The notes beneath the pieces were generated by a model, which saw only the letters and a list, made by a program, of their open reading frames with translations, ran no database searches and was not told the DNA's origin. A stretch of 64,000 nt of DNA, from NCBI RefSeq assembly GCF_910592395.1, contig NC_088319.1, positions 7,256,001 to 7,320,000 of the forward strand, written 5' to 3'. Source of the DNA: Lineus longissimus (Eukaryota > Nemertea > Pilidiophora > Heteronemertea > Lineidae). The position numbers were made by a program, and so were the translations under genes. Of this stretch, positions 32,685 to 43,937 are shown piece by piece. Numbering within the stretch: the stretch's first letter is position 1; the number at the start of each line of letters is the position of its first letter.

Positions 32685-34361
32685 TTATCCAAGAAGAACA
32701 TTTGCTCTTCTAAATGAACCACGTCGCATATTTCGAAGACCAGCGGCGCATGAAAAAATCGGCGGCACAGTTTTCCTGCGGTGTCGTGATCTTGCACATG
32801 ACCTGAAAATTTTGACATCGTGCAAGCAATGTTCTACCCTAACTCGGGCTGCACGAAATTCCCTTCCTCGGCCACCAGCAACTAGTAAAGGATGCTCATC
32901 AGGATATCCCTGGTCGGCTAGTATGGAATGACCATGAGGGACATCAAGTTCGGGTATCATCCTGTCAATGGAATGGAAATTAAATTATGGACTGCGTGCA
33001 AGAACAGGGTGTCACAGAAAACCTTCTGTAGTTGTTCGTTGGCTCAAAAGGGTTAATCCGTTGTCACACAGCATAGCACAACAAATCAACATTGATTCAT
33101 ACGGGTTTAACAGAAGGGCGTCTTCCAGGCAAGAGGGAGACTTTTTGAGAACCCTGTATGCTTCTTTTACCACAGTACTGGTGACTACTGATAAGTGCAG
33201 TGATTTTGTGACTCGAGGGATTTTTGGTTTTGTTTCTCGCATCTTTCCCTTTCATTTCTGTACAGGAGTACCATGCAGATTTTGCCAATAGTGGCGGCGT
33301 TGCACGTCGTTCTAAAAGTGCTTGTCTTAAAGGGACATATGCAAAAGTTATTTCACGCCGAAAACTACAGTACTGCCATCTAACGGCAGTGGCAGCAGGC
33401 GTTTTCCCCCTAAGATAGAATGCTTCTAAAATCACCGCATGTCATAAATGCGTAATGAAACAGTCTACAAATAGATCATAGTCGCTATACACACACTGTA
33501 CACATGTGTAGTTGTTGATTTTGGACCCAATTCTGTGGAAATTTACTGGGGAAAACACGTGCTGCCACCTGCCGGGAGACGGTGTCTGGCGTACAAAAAC
33601 TTTTCGCATGAGTCCCTTTAAGTCAGACTGGTGTTCTTACCGATATGCCAGGGCATCTGTGGTTGAACCTTGAAATCCTGGGCGACACATGATGACGTAG
33701 TTTTCTGCGTCGACAACCATTTGGGAATTCATGACATGACAATGCCTGTGTCCAGAGAAGAACAGTCTTTGCAAGTTTCCCCTGAGTGGCCGTTGGATGG
33801 GTGTGGGGTGCCATCAATTATACCGACACAGTTACCAGGAAGTCGTCTCATCATGGCCCATTCCTGGCGGTTCGGCCACCTGACGTATCGCCGGTAGGTT
33901 GAGAAGGCTATGACTGGTAATAGCTTGGTAATGGTTCCGGAAATGTATTTCTCGCTTACTCCAAAAATTACTGAAAGAATGGCATAGGATGGGTATTGCC
34001 TTGCCCAAACGAGAAAGAGAAGTAATTTGTTTTCAGGGGAGAGAGGTCCGGGACGTCGAGTGGGAACCAGGTGATCACGAAAAGTATTGAACATATCATT
34101 GAAGTCGTTTCTGGTAATCCCTGATAGGGTAAAGAAAAGTCGTGGCCGGCCCTCCAGATAAGCAAGGACGTCGACACTAATGTGATCTTGGTAGTATCTG
34201 CCAAACAGAGCGTTATAGATGTCACCGATATTGGCTTCTGCTGTAACAACTGCAGCCACAGCCAGAGTAAAATCCTCCAGTTGTTGTTCATTTATCACAT
34301 AGGCCAAAATCAACATGTTCTCATTATCAAAATCCATGTTCAGTACGGAACGGCGAGTCAA
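32685..34361 (-). pseudogene. Harbinger DDE transposase, 2 exons, frameshifted
   Basis: Exon A (34361-33641) has the helix-turn-helix-like region (LLLFLVWARQYPSYAILSVIFGVS) and the first catalytic Asp in CVGIIDGTPHP. A one-base-type frameshift near 33795 then moves the reading; the continuation has LFFSGHRHCHVMNSQMVVDA. The exon ends at 33641 (CG/GTAAGA). Exon B begins at 32961 (TTGACAG/G); the split codon is restored and gives HSILADQGYPDEHPLL with the second Asp, then RVRVEHCLHD with the catalytic Glu. The intron of 679 bp holds a MITE. The protein would cut and join the element ends. All three acidic residues survive, but the frameshift should abolish the product. Confidence 0.85.
33326..33622. 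mobile_element. 297-bp MITE in the transposase intron
   Basis: It begins CTTAAAGGGACATATGC and ends with the inverse GTCCCTTTAAG. Similarity between the arms continues for about 80 bases (AAAAGT, CACGCC, GGCAGTGGCAGCA..., CGTTTTCCCC). It encodes nothing. No clear target duplication was found. Confidence 0.75.
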
Positions 34362-34649
34362 ATTCTATGGCTGACCAAGGTAGAGGTGGAACTGGTTTCG
34401 TAATTCCCAGGTTAAGTTTCCCAGGAGAGGGACAGGCCCAACAGCATGCGCGTAATTTATACTGGGATGAGGTCAGACAAAAAGGGCATGACAGCACTAT
34501 TCAATAACCCTCATTAATAGCTTGGACAATATGGTCTCCACAAAATGAATGCCTATTTCATGATCTATAAATTGGCATTGTCCCGTAGCAAGGCCTGATA
34601 CAAAGGAACTTTCGAGGGCTGTGAACTGTCGGGATTTAGGAGAAACTCT

Positions 34650-34695
34650 TTTCGGAGCCGAAAATGGCATTTGACAAATTCCATTCCTTATTCAT
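34650..34695 (-). pseudogene. First codons of DIRS-like gag, separated by the Harbinger insertion
   Basis: An ATG at 34695 (minus strand) opens a frame that reaches the right Harbinger TIR. Removing 30870-34649 and one 3-bp target duplication (TTT) keeps this frame in phase with the gag frame starting at 30866, with no stop. This fixes the gag start and the insertion at about codon 15. Confidence 0.8.
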
Positions 34696-35026
34696 TTTTG
34701 TTGAAAAACGAGCAATTCAGATAACTGACAGATCGAGAACTGACAGAAGGAACCAAAATGGCTACCAGCAATGAAACCGAGGCTGCAATTTTTTAATTCC
34801 CGCGCACGGAAACAAACCTCGAATACGAGTAAATAAACCCCCAGATCGGGGAAAGGGCCGGTCGAAATCTGCCCTAAAATAAACTCTTCGAGTTCAGTGC
34901 GTCCTTCGCCGCAGAAAAGGACATGAACTACCGAAACCTAACTAACTTACCTAGCGCAAAAAACAGTATAGCATTCTAGTCCGCCATGTTGCGACGCGAA
35001 TTGCATTCTGGTTGGAGCTGCGCACG

Positions 35027-35069
35027 CATCTCATGTAATCTCGCAATGTAGTCAGCTGTTAGGTAGAAT
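35027..35069 (-). repeat. DIRS inverted terminal repeat (5' side of the element)
   Basis: Inverse of 25054-25096, followed inward by GTGCGCAGCTCCAACC-type sequence shared with the snapback at 24783-25051. Confidence 0.85.
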
Positions 35070-35765
35070 CCCAAATTTGGTACACATTTACCCCTTAGTC
35101 AGGTGATCTCAGGGACCGAAGTTTGGTCCAATATGATTCACCAATTGACCACCAGGGGGCAAAATCCAAAAACCTTAAAAATGTGATTATTCCTTAACTT
35201 CTTGCCCGCTTGCCACCAATTTGATATCATGGGTACATCTAACCACCATACAGTATATGTCACACAGGTTTTTAATTTGACCTTCTTGTCAAGGTCACAG
35301 AGGTCAAATGGCGTAAATTGGCCGTCAGGCCGTAACTATGGCACGTTTCTTAACTGCAATGACTATTGATCACAAATTAAGTACACATGTACCCCTTGGT
35401 CAGGTGATCTCAGGTACCGAAGTTTGGTGCGATCTGATTTGCCGTTTGGCCTCCAGGGAGAGAGCCAAATCCTAAATTCTTCAAAATGCCATTATTCCTA
35501 GTAATTACTTGCCCGATTGGCACCAATTTTATATCATAGGTACATCTAATTCTAACAACCATTCAATGTGTCACCCGGGTCTTCTTTGATTTGACCTACA
35601 TTTCAAGGTCACAGAGGTCGAATGTACTGTAAATTGGCCATTTTGGGGAAATTGTAATTGCTTGGACCTACATCAAACCTAACACTACATGACACAATAC
35701 CATGCTCTTTATCCATCTTTCCTCCACATGAGGTGAGCACAATGGCCCTGGCCATTTCATTTTTA
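35070..35765 (+). repeat. GGCTCACC-family repeat, right half of a split copy
   Basis: It starts CCCAAATTTGGTACACAT and runs through two monomers (GGTCACAGAGGTCAAATGGC, GGCACGTTTCTTAACTGC) to GGTGAGCACAATGGCCCTGG near 35732. Together with 24347-24782 it forms one copy split by the DIRS element. Confidence 0.8.
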
Positions 35766-35924
35766 TTTAATTCAACGTATGTCATTACATGGAACTTTTG
35801 CTAGGAACATGCTGGCAAATTACACCACCATGCTCCTTTACAATTAATTGACCTATAATATTAATACATCACATACAGTTGATTTTTTTTGGTATTGAAA
35901 CAAGACAACCCCCCAGACTAAATT

Positions 35925-36240
35925 TTACAGTAAGTATTGAATTGGTTCCCATTTCTCATTGAATGAATCTACTTTGTTATTTTTACATGCTATTGTGAAT
36001 TCTATATGTTTAAGATATTTAAGGTAAGCTCTCAAGGCAGATACTTTTGGTTGAGAATTTTCTAATCTTCTGTTGTGAATATACATCTTGGCCGAAAAAA
36101 TGACTGTGCACAATAGTTCGTGTAATTTGGTTTGATAATGGCTGAAGTCAGCCCTTAATATTTCCCCAAAACTCCTGAATACCCCGACAGTCCCAAAAAC
36201 AATGTATGATGTTATCTACCTCCATTTGACATCAAGTGCT
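35925..36240 (-). pseudogene. L1-like non-LTR retrotransposon ORF2, C-terminal fragment
   Basis: The minus-strand reading has IYIHNRRL-type and LKYLKHIEFTIACKNNK, FNEKWEPI, which match the end of L1/Tx1-clade ORF2 after the RT domain (basic 'K.Yi...R' then 'f...W'). An in-frame stop and the small size show a dead fragment. Confidence 0.6.
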
Positions 36241-36298
36241 GAGCACAGGTTACTGTCTTTTATTTTCCATTTGTGCAGCCAATAATTATTAACTATTA

Positions 36299-38003
36299 TT
36301 AGCTCAGCTGACTAAGTCAGCCGAGCTTGTCAAATAAGTTGTTCAGTGGCGTCCGTCTGTCCATCCATCCATCCATCCATCCATCCATCCATCCGTCCGT
36401 TAAACCCATGGTGCACATTTTGTAACCGTAAGACCTAGAGACTTCAATTTTGCATTTCTGGATACTTCTGGTCAAACTCTACTTTCAAAACAAAATTTGT
36501 CGCCATTCGACCTACTTCCTGCGAGCGAGAGTGCATGAAGGAAACTGGCCTATATCGGCCTAGGAGCAGCAGAATTAGTCGAAATATGCTCTAATATTAA
36601 GATAAAATTCTTGAAAATCTATTTTATTGAGAAAAAGTTCAAAATTTTAACAGGAGAGGGCGCTACCTGCCTTTTAATTATTTCTGCCGATTCAAATTCC
36701 CGCCCGATGACGTCAGCCATCAATGAAGTCTCCTATTTGCCAGTTCTCAAAACATGGCAGCTACACAACAAAAGCAGTAGCTCCAGGAATAAATCACTGT
36801 TCACTTCAGCTTCGTAATCGATTGTACCCCCACTTTATTGTGTTTTGTGTGGTGTTCCTATTCAATCAACGATGTAAGGCCTTATTATGTTGGTTTTAAT
36901 TGAGAAGGTGCATTATAAGCGGCGTACGAAATACCGAAGGGGAGACAAAATGGCGGCATGTTGTTTACGCTATGTGCAATAATCTTGGAGCTCAATGACA
37001 CTCAAGTACCCAATTTTCTGCTTAAAAAGTAGTCTGGTAGGCGATATTATCACTAGTTCGTTTCAGTGGTAGTCATAAGGTCTTTAGGGACTAAATTCAG
37101 AAATTAGTTCTTGAATATTTGCCGACATTTCTGTGAAAACAATATCGGAAGTGCATGCTCTGTTCGCGATGACATCACCGATGTATTTTGAAGTGGAGAA
37201 TTCCCACAGTATGTGCAGTGAATCGGCATGATTCTGTTCGCCTATTATGTTTTAGTTCTACGATTCTTTCATGAGTAAAAAGTAGACATTCTAAGCAATA
37301 CAATAATGTCACTCCCATAAAAATTGATTGGAAATTGAGGGAGCTACGGCATTCTCTTCGGCAACTGGCGCTGGCAGCGCTGAAAATACATTGCATACTG
37401 TACAATACCAAATGGCACATTTTAAAAAGCGCTCATTTGACAACGTAGGGAATCACCAGAAATGACGTCATCGCTGGTCTAAATAGAAAACTATGGTGGC
37501 GCAGTAGAGCACAAGAAAAGGTTTAGCATTAACTTCGTCATGCAAGCTTCAGCAACAAAACGATTTCTCATGAATGATTTATTTGATCATCATCAGCTTG
37601 TTTCCCCTGATAGATAAAAAAATGATTTACAATTTCCATCAAAGTTTTCTATTTTGTGTATAGCCACATGTTATTTAACTGGCAAGGAGCCAAGCAGTTT
37701 TGAATATTCGCGGGAAAATACTTCGTACTTGTAAACGAGGCTATGACAATGAGTATCCTCATTCATGGCATAAACTTCATGTTTCGGTAAATATTTTCAT
37801 ACGATGATTTCACCCGAATTATGGTCAGGATTGAGGAATGAACAGTGGCATAATTATGTCAACCAAAAACATTGGTACCGTAGTGAACGCAAAAGGATAT
37901 CAAATACCATGGAGCATGCCATTTTCATGCATAATGAACTAAACACCGGGAAGATATTAATGATATTAACTCAGCTGAGCGCCAGGCCCTTGGGCCTCTT
38001 GTT
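36299..38003 (+). repeat. TTAGCTCAGCTGAC-family repeat, copy 2 (longest)
   Basis: It starts TTAGCTCAGCTGACTAAGTC, has (CCAT)n at 36361-36392, shares the 37010-37490 block with 20500-20965, and ends near AACTCAGCTGAGCGCCAGGC, partly inverse to the start. No gene is recognised. Confidence 0.7.
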
Positions 38004-38050
38004 AACATGTAGAAACTTGAATTGAAAAACACTCAGCCTCACATCAGTGG

Positions 38051-38464
38051 TCATCTTATGACATACACTAAATAAATTTTCTGCATCATCTTTAACATCT
38101 TTAACATCAAATATTTCAAAATTCTCGGGTAACATTCATCTTTCTTGTCAATAACCTCTCTCAAAAAAATATTATATAGAAACTTGGACTTTACTTTCCG
38201 TAATTCAACATCCTGTACCATGAATACATTATTGTTATCAGTGTCAAAATTATGAACCCAAATCTTATTTATAATCACATCAATAAACCCTCTCCATTTG
38301 AACCATTCGGTTGCTTTTAGTCCCACTGATTCAAAAGGTATCACTGTTTTGTCTGGTCTTAGTAAATCTGAAATATAATTTATCTCTACTTCCTTCCAAT
38401 GTTTATAAAAGATCATTCTTTGATTAATTTTGATTAATTTATTGTACCATAAATTTCCTTCCAA
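38051..38464 (-). pseudogene. L1-like ORF2 C-terminal fragment, source of the satellite
   Basis: The minus-strand frame reads LWYNKLIKINQRMIFYKHW, ISDLLRPDKTVIPFES and further residues with the 'LW.N..i...ifykW...GI..i.DLl' pattern of the region after RT in L1-like ORF2. Parts of the same reading (KHWKEVGINYISDLL) recur inside the satellite units at 40.4, 52.1 and 53.4 kb. Only here does it extend further (ELRKVKSKFLYNIFLREV), so this is the most complete copy. Confidence 0.65.
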
Positions 38465-39264
38465 TGTTTATAAAAGATCATTCTTTGATTAATTTTGATT
38501 AATTTATTGTACCATAAATATGTTTTTCCCGAGCCACGTGCTTGCAGGCGCCGCCTCCTTTGCCTAGTGAGCCAATCATATAACATTTCATATTGTAGCA
38601 TGTGATGTATGTTTTACCAGACTATTATGTGGAAGTATTGTCCTTTGCTGGATATGGGGTACGGTTCACTTCAATAAGACAAATGTGAACAATGCAAGTT
38701 TGATAAAAGAATCAATTATTCTGTTAACCCGTTGACATGAAGGTGGCAGCACCATACTGTAGTGACTCTTAAAGGACCAATAGGGATTACACTACATCTC
38801 CCTTTCTATGTTATTTCTGAACTTAGAACTGAACATTCGTGCACTTTGATGTGGCTTGAAACACGTTGAAAAGAAAAGTCTGACTTATCTTAGACATCCA
38901 AACATGATACATGAAAGTCCATACTTTTAGTTTAAACCAGAAATACAAAATTTAGGACATAACCTGGACATGCGTCATAGAGGTTACATAACACTGCGGA
39001 ACCTGAAATTTGGTTGACGGAAATATAGCGTCTAAGGCTTTAAGATGCCTTCGCAGTTTATAAATCCAAGCGATCTACTGGTTTCACTAGTCCGGTTGAT
39101 CTCCTAATGTCGCTATCGGTCACCTGTAGCTGATTACAGGTAGGCATCAGTCACTTGAGGCTGATTTATACCATTGGGCATGATTGTCTCTTAGACTTCT
39201 ACAGTCTGCATAGATCTAACATTATTGTTATCAGTGTGAAAATTATATCCCCAAATCTTATTTA

Positions 39265-40355
39265 ATATGTAAAGAGCAAGCTCTAGTGAACTCACACAAC
39301 TGTTTGACATGGGGGAGCCCCCCCAAACCCCCGTCCTTCTGACATATTTAGCCAGTACATTGGGGGATGAGTCCCCCAAACCGCCTCCCCCATTCTCTGA
39401 AAGTGACAGGTTTTAGTCAGTGCATTGGGGGAAGGCCCCCCCCCCAACCCCCCCCCCATTGGACTCTAAAAATAGAACTCCTTGGAGACGCTGAACAATA
39501 AGGCCCCATAAAGAGATAGTCCCCGCACCGGTAGCTGTCTCATATCTGCGGACAGAAGCAGCTCTTTGTGGTGAAATAATAATTGAATTTTCCACCAGCT
39601 AGCCTAGATATTTGTGTATGTTTCTTCAACAGTACGTCAATAACCAATTTTTGTAGCTGATATATTCTTAATTCTTTGAACGCGTTTTTCTGGATTCGTT
39701 TGGCGCCAAAATCAAGAATGGTAAATTAACGATCTTAACACTTGAGGCGCTGATGTCGTTCCGGAACGGTAGATGCTAAATCGGATAGCCAGGCGGTACA
39801 GGAACTCCTGCACTCTGACCACGTGACCTACATCATTACTTCACAGTTCCGGCACTGGGTCCAGTTTGGAAGTTACTAGAAATCACGTGACTGGATCTGG
39901 ATTTAGTAGTGTTAAAACTGACTTTTTTGAAGTAAAGTACGTAAATCGAGAAGAAGAGGACGTTTGCTTTGTCTGGAATGAAATGTCACGACGTTGTCCT
40001 GTATGTCCTAGCAGACGATTTTTAAATACATGATGTCCCACACCCGCACTTCAGTGGCGCCGGTGTGAATAAATCTACTTGTGTGAATGGTCAATGGCTC
40101 ATGACGTCATGAAATAATTGCGTCACGAGAAAGGAAACAATGGGAATCACGTCCGACGTGGTAACTGTGGGTGCGGTGCGTTGTGAATGCAGGATCGGCC
40201 AACGCGCGGCCCGTATGGAATGCGACAAACTGTACCGGAACCAGAATTGTCATGGGTCTACACAAATTTTTTCAGATTCGATGGACATGATGGATATATG
40301 AATTTTGTTTACACTTTATACATACGTAACCATTACACTCACTACGTTGTGTGAG
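39265..40355. mobile_element. 1091-bp insertion in satellite unit 2 with TTA duplication
   Basis: Compared with the other units the sequence departs after CTTATTTA and returns at TTATAATAACATCC, so TTA (39262-39264 and 40356-40358) is duplicated. CTCACACAAC near 39291 is matched by inverted GTTGTGTGAG at the right end. A TTA duplication would suit a non-autonomous Harbinger-like element, but the left end has ~26 extra bases before the inverted repeat. It contains C/G-rich runs near 39310-39460 and no gene. Confidence 0.6.
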
Positions 40356-41047
40356 TTATAATAACATCCATTAACCCTCTCCATTTGAACCATTCGGTTC
40401 CTTATAGTCCCAGTGATTCAAAAGGTATCACTGTTTTGTCTGGTCTCAGTAAATCTGAAATATAATTTATCCCTACTTCCTTCCAATGTTTATAAAAGAT
40501 CATTCTTTGATTAATTTTGATTGATTTATTGTACCATAAATTTCCTTCCAATGTTTATAAAAGATCATTCTTTGATTAATTTTGATTAATTTATTGTACC
40601 ATAAATATGTTTTTCCCGAGCCACGTGCTTGCAGGCGCCGCCTCCTTTGCCTTAGTGAGCCAATCATATAACATCTTATATTGTAGCATGTGATGTATAT
40701 TTTACCAGACTATTATGTGGAAGTATTGTCCTTTGCTGTGTTAGGAGTACGGTTCACTTGAATAAGACAGATATAAACAATACAAGTTTGATAAAAGAAG
40801 CAATTACACTGTTAACCAGTTGACATGAAGGTGGCAGCACCATACTGTAGTGACTCTTAAAGGGGCAATAGGGATTACACTACATCTCCCTTTCTAAATT
40901 GTCTATGTTAATTCTGAACTTAGAACTGAACGTTCGTGCACTTTGATGTGGCTTGAAACACGTTGAAAAGAAAAGTCTGACTTATATTATACATCCGAAC
41001 ATGATACATGAAAGTCCATACTTTTATTTTAAACCAGAAATACCAAA

Positions 41048-41349
41048 GGGGCTGTTCTGTTAAGGAACATTCCTGTGATATGTGATCTGTGGGAAAACGG
41101 TTATACTCACAATCCTGAAACTTGCAGGGATGATACCTTGGTTTGAAAGATTAATGATGGCATAAAAAAAGATTTTTTTTCGAACTAATTAGTTAAAACA
41201 ATGGAACTTTAAACCCTCAGAAAATGCAGAAATAATTGGAATTAAAAACATGTAGCCTGGTATTTTTATTGGCAAGACAGTTAAGTTCAAGATAGAAAAG
41301 AACAAAATCCAAAATATTGATTAGAAAGTATTTAAAAAGCAGTTACAGA
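41048..41349 (+). repeat. Left TIR of transposon 1
   Basis: About 300 bases, from GGGGCTGTTCTG to AAAAAGCAGTTACA, inversely repeated at 51477-51777 with scattered differences. Confidence 0.9.
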
Positions 41350-42014
41350 AAGTAAAGATATACAGAAAACATGTCGACTTTTGGCAGAAATCAGTCTTGT
41401 GTGACTCAGTGTATTTATAAGGCAGTTATGTCACTCTGAGGTTTGGACTGTTCCATTTATCTGCTGGGGCTGGCAGCCCACAGGCCAGGAAATACTCAAA
41501 CTTCACCTCGATAACACCATGTGCATGGAAGTTCCAAAACTGAACCTCTGAAGCTGCATATGAGTTGGTCTGTTCAGGTTGGATATCTTTTAAAGAGTTC
41601 ACATCAGAATCAACAAGAACAAATCAAAGGCTTTTACATACAAGTAACTGCATTGTATGGGAAATGTATAACAATAGGTGTTATAGAGGTGAAAGAAGAG
41701 TATTTGCACTATGGTTCAAGTTGACTCAATTATGTGAATGAAAGGTTGGGGTAGGATTACAATTTACATAAACATGTCTTGTTTGGTGAGGGAAAGGTTC
41801 ATTAGAGAAGCAGATCATGGGCCATGAAAAGAAACTGACATAACTTGGCTTAGTGGTTTGTAATGGACAACGCAATTTGAGTTTAGTAGGATAGAAAAGA
41901 ATGACAAGAAAGTTCCCCACCCAGATCCTATTATGATCTACATGAACATGTAGGCCTGCCTATATCTACCATGTATATTCTTCACATTGCAATTTTGACT
42001 GTCAAACTTGCAAG

Positions 42015-42691
42015 ATGGTTTTGCACTTGTGTGAGGATTGTGGGCAAAATATCTTTGACAGATATGGCATCAGTAACTTCCGGCGCCATAAGCGACATTA
42101 TTTTGGGAGGAATACTCCACCTGGTCAATTTTGCCACCATTGCGGTCACATGTTTTGCAGCAAAGAGACATTTGCCCATCATCTGTGCCCTTTTACATGT
42201 ACCCCATCTTTATTTGAGCCATACAAAAGACTTCGAAAGCCTAAGGATGCCGCTCTTTTGACTGCAGCACTTGCAAAGAATAGTTTTGAAGAACAGGTGC
42301 TGATTTGTAAGTCTGCAGCATGGGCACTCCCAGGAATATGGCCATTAACATTTGTGTCAACGCGCATTTATTGCACTGCAATGGATACGCTGAAACGGAT
42401 CTCTTACGTGAATGGATATAAACAATTGCAATTAACATTAAAAAAGGATACTAAATTCACTTATGATGCAAATGTCTGCATCACTGATGAGTTGGATAAC
42501 AAATCGTACTACCTCCAGCCCCCATGGACAATGCCAATGAAGTCTGTCTATGGTATTACCTTCTCCCTCATTAACCAAATGGTTGAATTAAGGAAGGTCA
42601 GTTGCAGAGTTCGATTTTTCCTAGCAGTAGACAAGTTCAAGGAAGCCAGCCAGAGCCACTCAATACCACAGCAAATGCATTATGGGCACAG
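42015..42691 (+). CDS. USP-DDE transposase 1, exon 1 (zinc finger region)
   Basis: The ATG at 42015 starts MVLHLCEDCGQNIFD, followed by a second Cys/His cluster CHHCGHMFCSKETFAHHLCP (residues ~38-58): one or two zinc fingers, probably DNA-binding. Next comes RLRKPKDAALL and a region with LPGIWPLTFVST and YYLQPPWTMPM (~100-180), conserved in transposon 2 (IPDIWPFFFTGG, YNLAPPWTTPL). Two donors are possible: AAG/GTCAGT at 42595 or AG/GTAACT at 42691. Only the second is in phase with the acceptor at 43937. The last ~30 residues then come from an inverted-repeat arm and are not conserved. There is no known counterpart for the WP region; I infer that it belongs to the transposase N-terminus. Confidence 0.75.
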
Positions 42692-43445
42692 GTAACTCGA
42701 AAAGTAAAGTGTCCTTCTGACTTGGCATGTGTGATTGGGGCATGTGTGATTGGACCCAAAGACAGATAGGAAATAATCCATTTGATTGCGAAAAAAATGG
42801 ATGCAACTCTTTCAAAATATCAAATATCAAAACTTTTAATCCTTCTTGAATAGACAAGTTCAACCAAGGCTTGGACAATAGATGGCTTGCGAAAATAAAT
42901 GTCGGCCATTTTCTTAGCCACTTTCTACAGGCAACTTTTGTTTACCATGACATAAAAGTATCACTAGACAAACTTATTGAAACAATCTTGAAGTTATTCA
43001 TGTCTTACAATACAATGTCCATGATGGATGTTCCGAATGATTTTGATGATTAATGGATTTAAAAAATGACTTTTATGTCATGGTAAACAAACGCTGCCTG
43101 TGGAAAGGGGCTAAGAAAATGGCCAACATTTATTTTCGCAAACCATCAATTTAACACTCTATGTACACCTGGCAAATGCCTTGAACAATACAGAAAGGAA
43201 AAGGGGTAAAAATTGATTCTTGAAAATGTTCCATTGTTTAGGTCCTGAAAAATGAGAAACAGTTGCAGTTCATCCATTTAAAAAAAAACTAATGGAACAT
43301 TTTGTACCTTTGTTGAGGTCCAATCACATACAATCATGTGCCAAGTTTGAAGGGCACTTTACTTGGACTTTTTTAAAGTTAAATCTATGCGCGTAGTGCA
43401 TTTGCTGTAGTAAACGTGCCTCTGGCTGGCTTCTTTGAACTTGTC
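42630..43445. repeat. Nested inverted repeat in intron 1 of transposon 1
   Basis: Outer arms: 42630-42760 and 43320-43445 share GACAAGTTCAA(G/A)GAAGCCAG, CAGCAAATGCA and GTGATTGGACC in inverse order. Inner arms: 42881-42960 and 43069-43147 share TTGCGAAAATAAATGT and TTTACCATGACATAAAAGT, which looks like a MITE of ~267 bp. A minus-strand ORF (43727-43359) with CHFCWG and CTACKG cysteine pairs runs out of the outer right arm; its nature is unknown. Confidence 0.75.
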
Positions 43446-43937
43446 TGTAGATGGTTTGCAAAGTACTTTTTGCCATTTTGTTATCCCCTTTTTAGTCTCG
43501 ACCTTTAAGACCCTAGCAGAACTTGGGTCTTGATTCTTTCTCTGTTGTTCTGTGTAAGAAAGCCTTCCCTTGCATGCAGTACACTTGGTTCTTGTCCAAA
43601 GTAAGTTGGAACCGGGCCCAAGTATTGTTAATAGGTGCCTACTAGGAAACTCAGGCATGTTTCCCCAACAGAAATGACACTTGGAGGCTTGATTATCCCC
43701 TTTGCACAGGCAACTGAAGTTTACCATGACATAAAACCTAAATAGAGTAAACTAATCAGGGCGACAGCTAATCCTAAACATTGCCGTTGGGGCCTGTTGC
43801 AGCCTTTGACTGATTTGCATGTTTTTTTCCTTATGAGTATGCTAACTTATACACTAATATTGTTAAAATTGTTTGATGCATGCCAAAGTCATGCCTTCTT
43901 TTCGATTTTGCATGGGTTTTTCCATACATGGTTACAG

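Larger units (their letters stand above)
30870..34649. mobile_element. PIF/Harbinger-like DNA transposon, 3780 bp
   Basis: The ends are AGAGTTTCTCCTATATCC (left) and its near inverse at the right, with TIR similarity over about 45-60 bases (GACAGTTCA, AAAGTTCC). TTT on both sides (30867-30869 and 34650-34652) is a 3-bp target duplication, the length typical of Harbinger. It carries two divergent genes: a spliced accessory gene on plus and a spliced DDE transposase on minus, the usual two-gene design. It sits in the gag gene of the DIRS element and is therefore younger. The transposase has a frameshift, so this copy is probably non-autonomous now. Confidence 0.88.
25054..35069 (-). mobile_element. 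DIRS-like tyrosine-recombinase retrotransposon with nested insertions
   Basis: A 43-base inverted terminal repeat (ATTCTACCTAACAGCTGACT onward) lies at 25054-25096 and, inverted, at 35027-35069. Between them, on the minus strand, are gag, RT/RNase H and tyrosine recombinase, the normal DIRS order, with the recombinase frame overlapping the end of the RNase H frame. These elements copy through RNA and integrate a circular DNA with a tyrosine recombinase, so they lack an integrase and target duplications. The element splits a GGCTCACC-family repeat. It has received a second GGCTCACC repeat (25197-26610) in its 3' region and a Harbinger transposon (30870-34649) in gag. Frameshifts in gag and RT make it inactive. 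Confidence 0.85.

Noticed and set aside
33623-33817. Separate 64-residue minus-strand ORF in the transposase
   Set aside because: It is a third frame over the frameshifted catalytic region; the homologous reading passes through the other two frames.
43001-43140. Inverted repeat in intron 1 as a microRNA precursor
   Set aside because: Arms of ~80 bases with a ~110-base loop and a second enclosing pair of arms fit nested MITEs better than a miRNA hairpin; no expression evidence.
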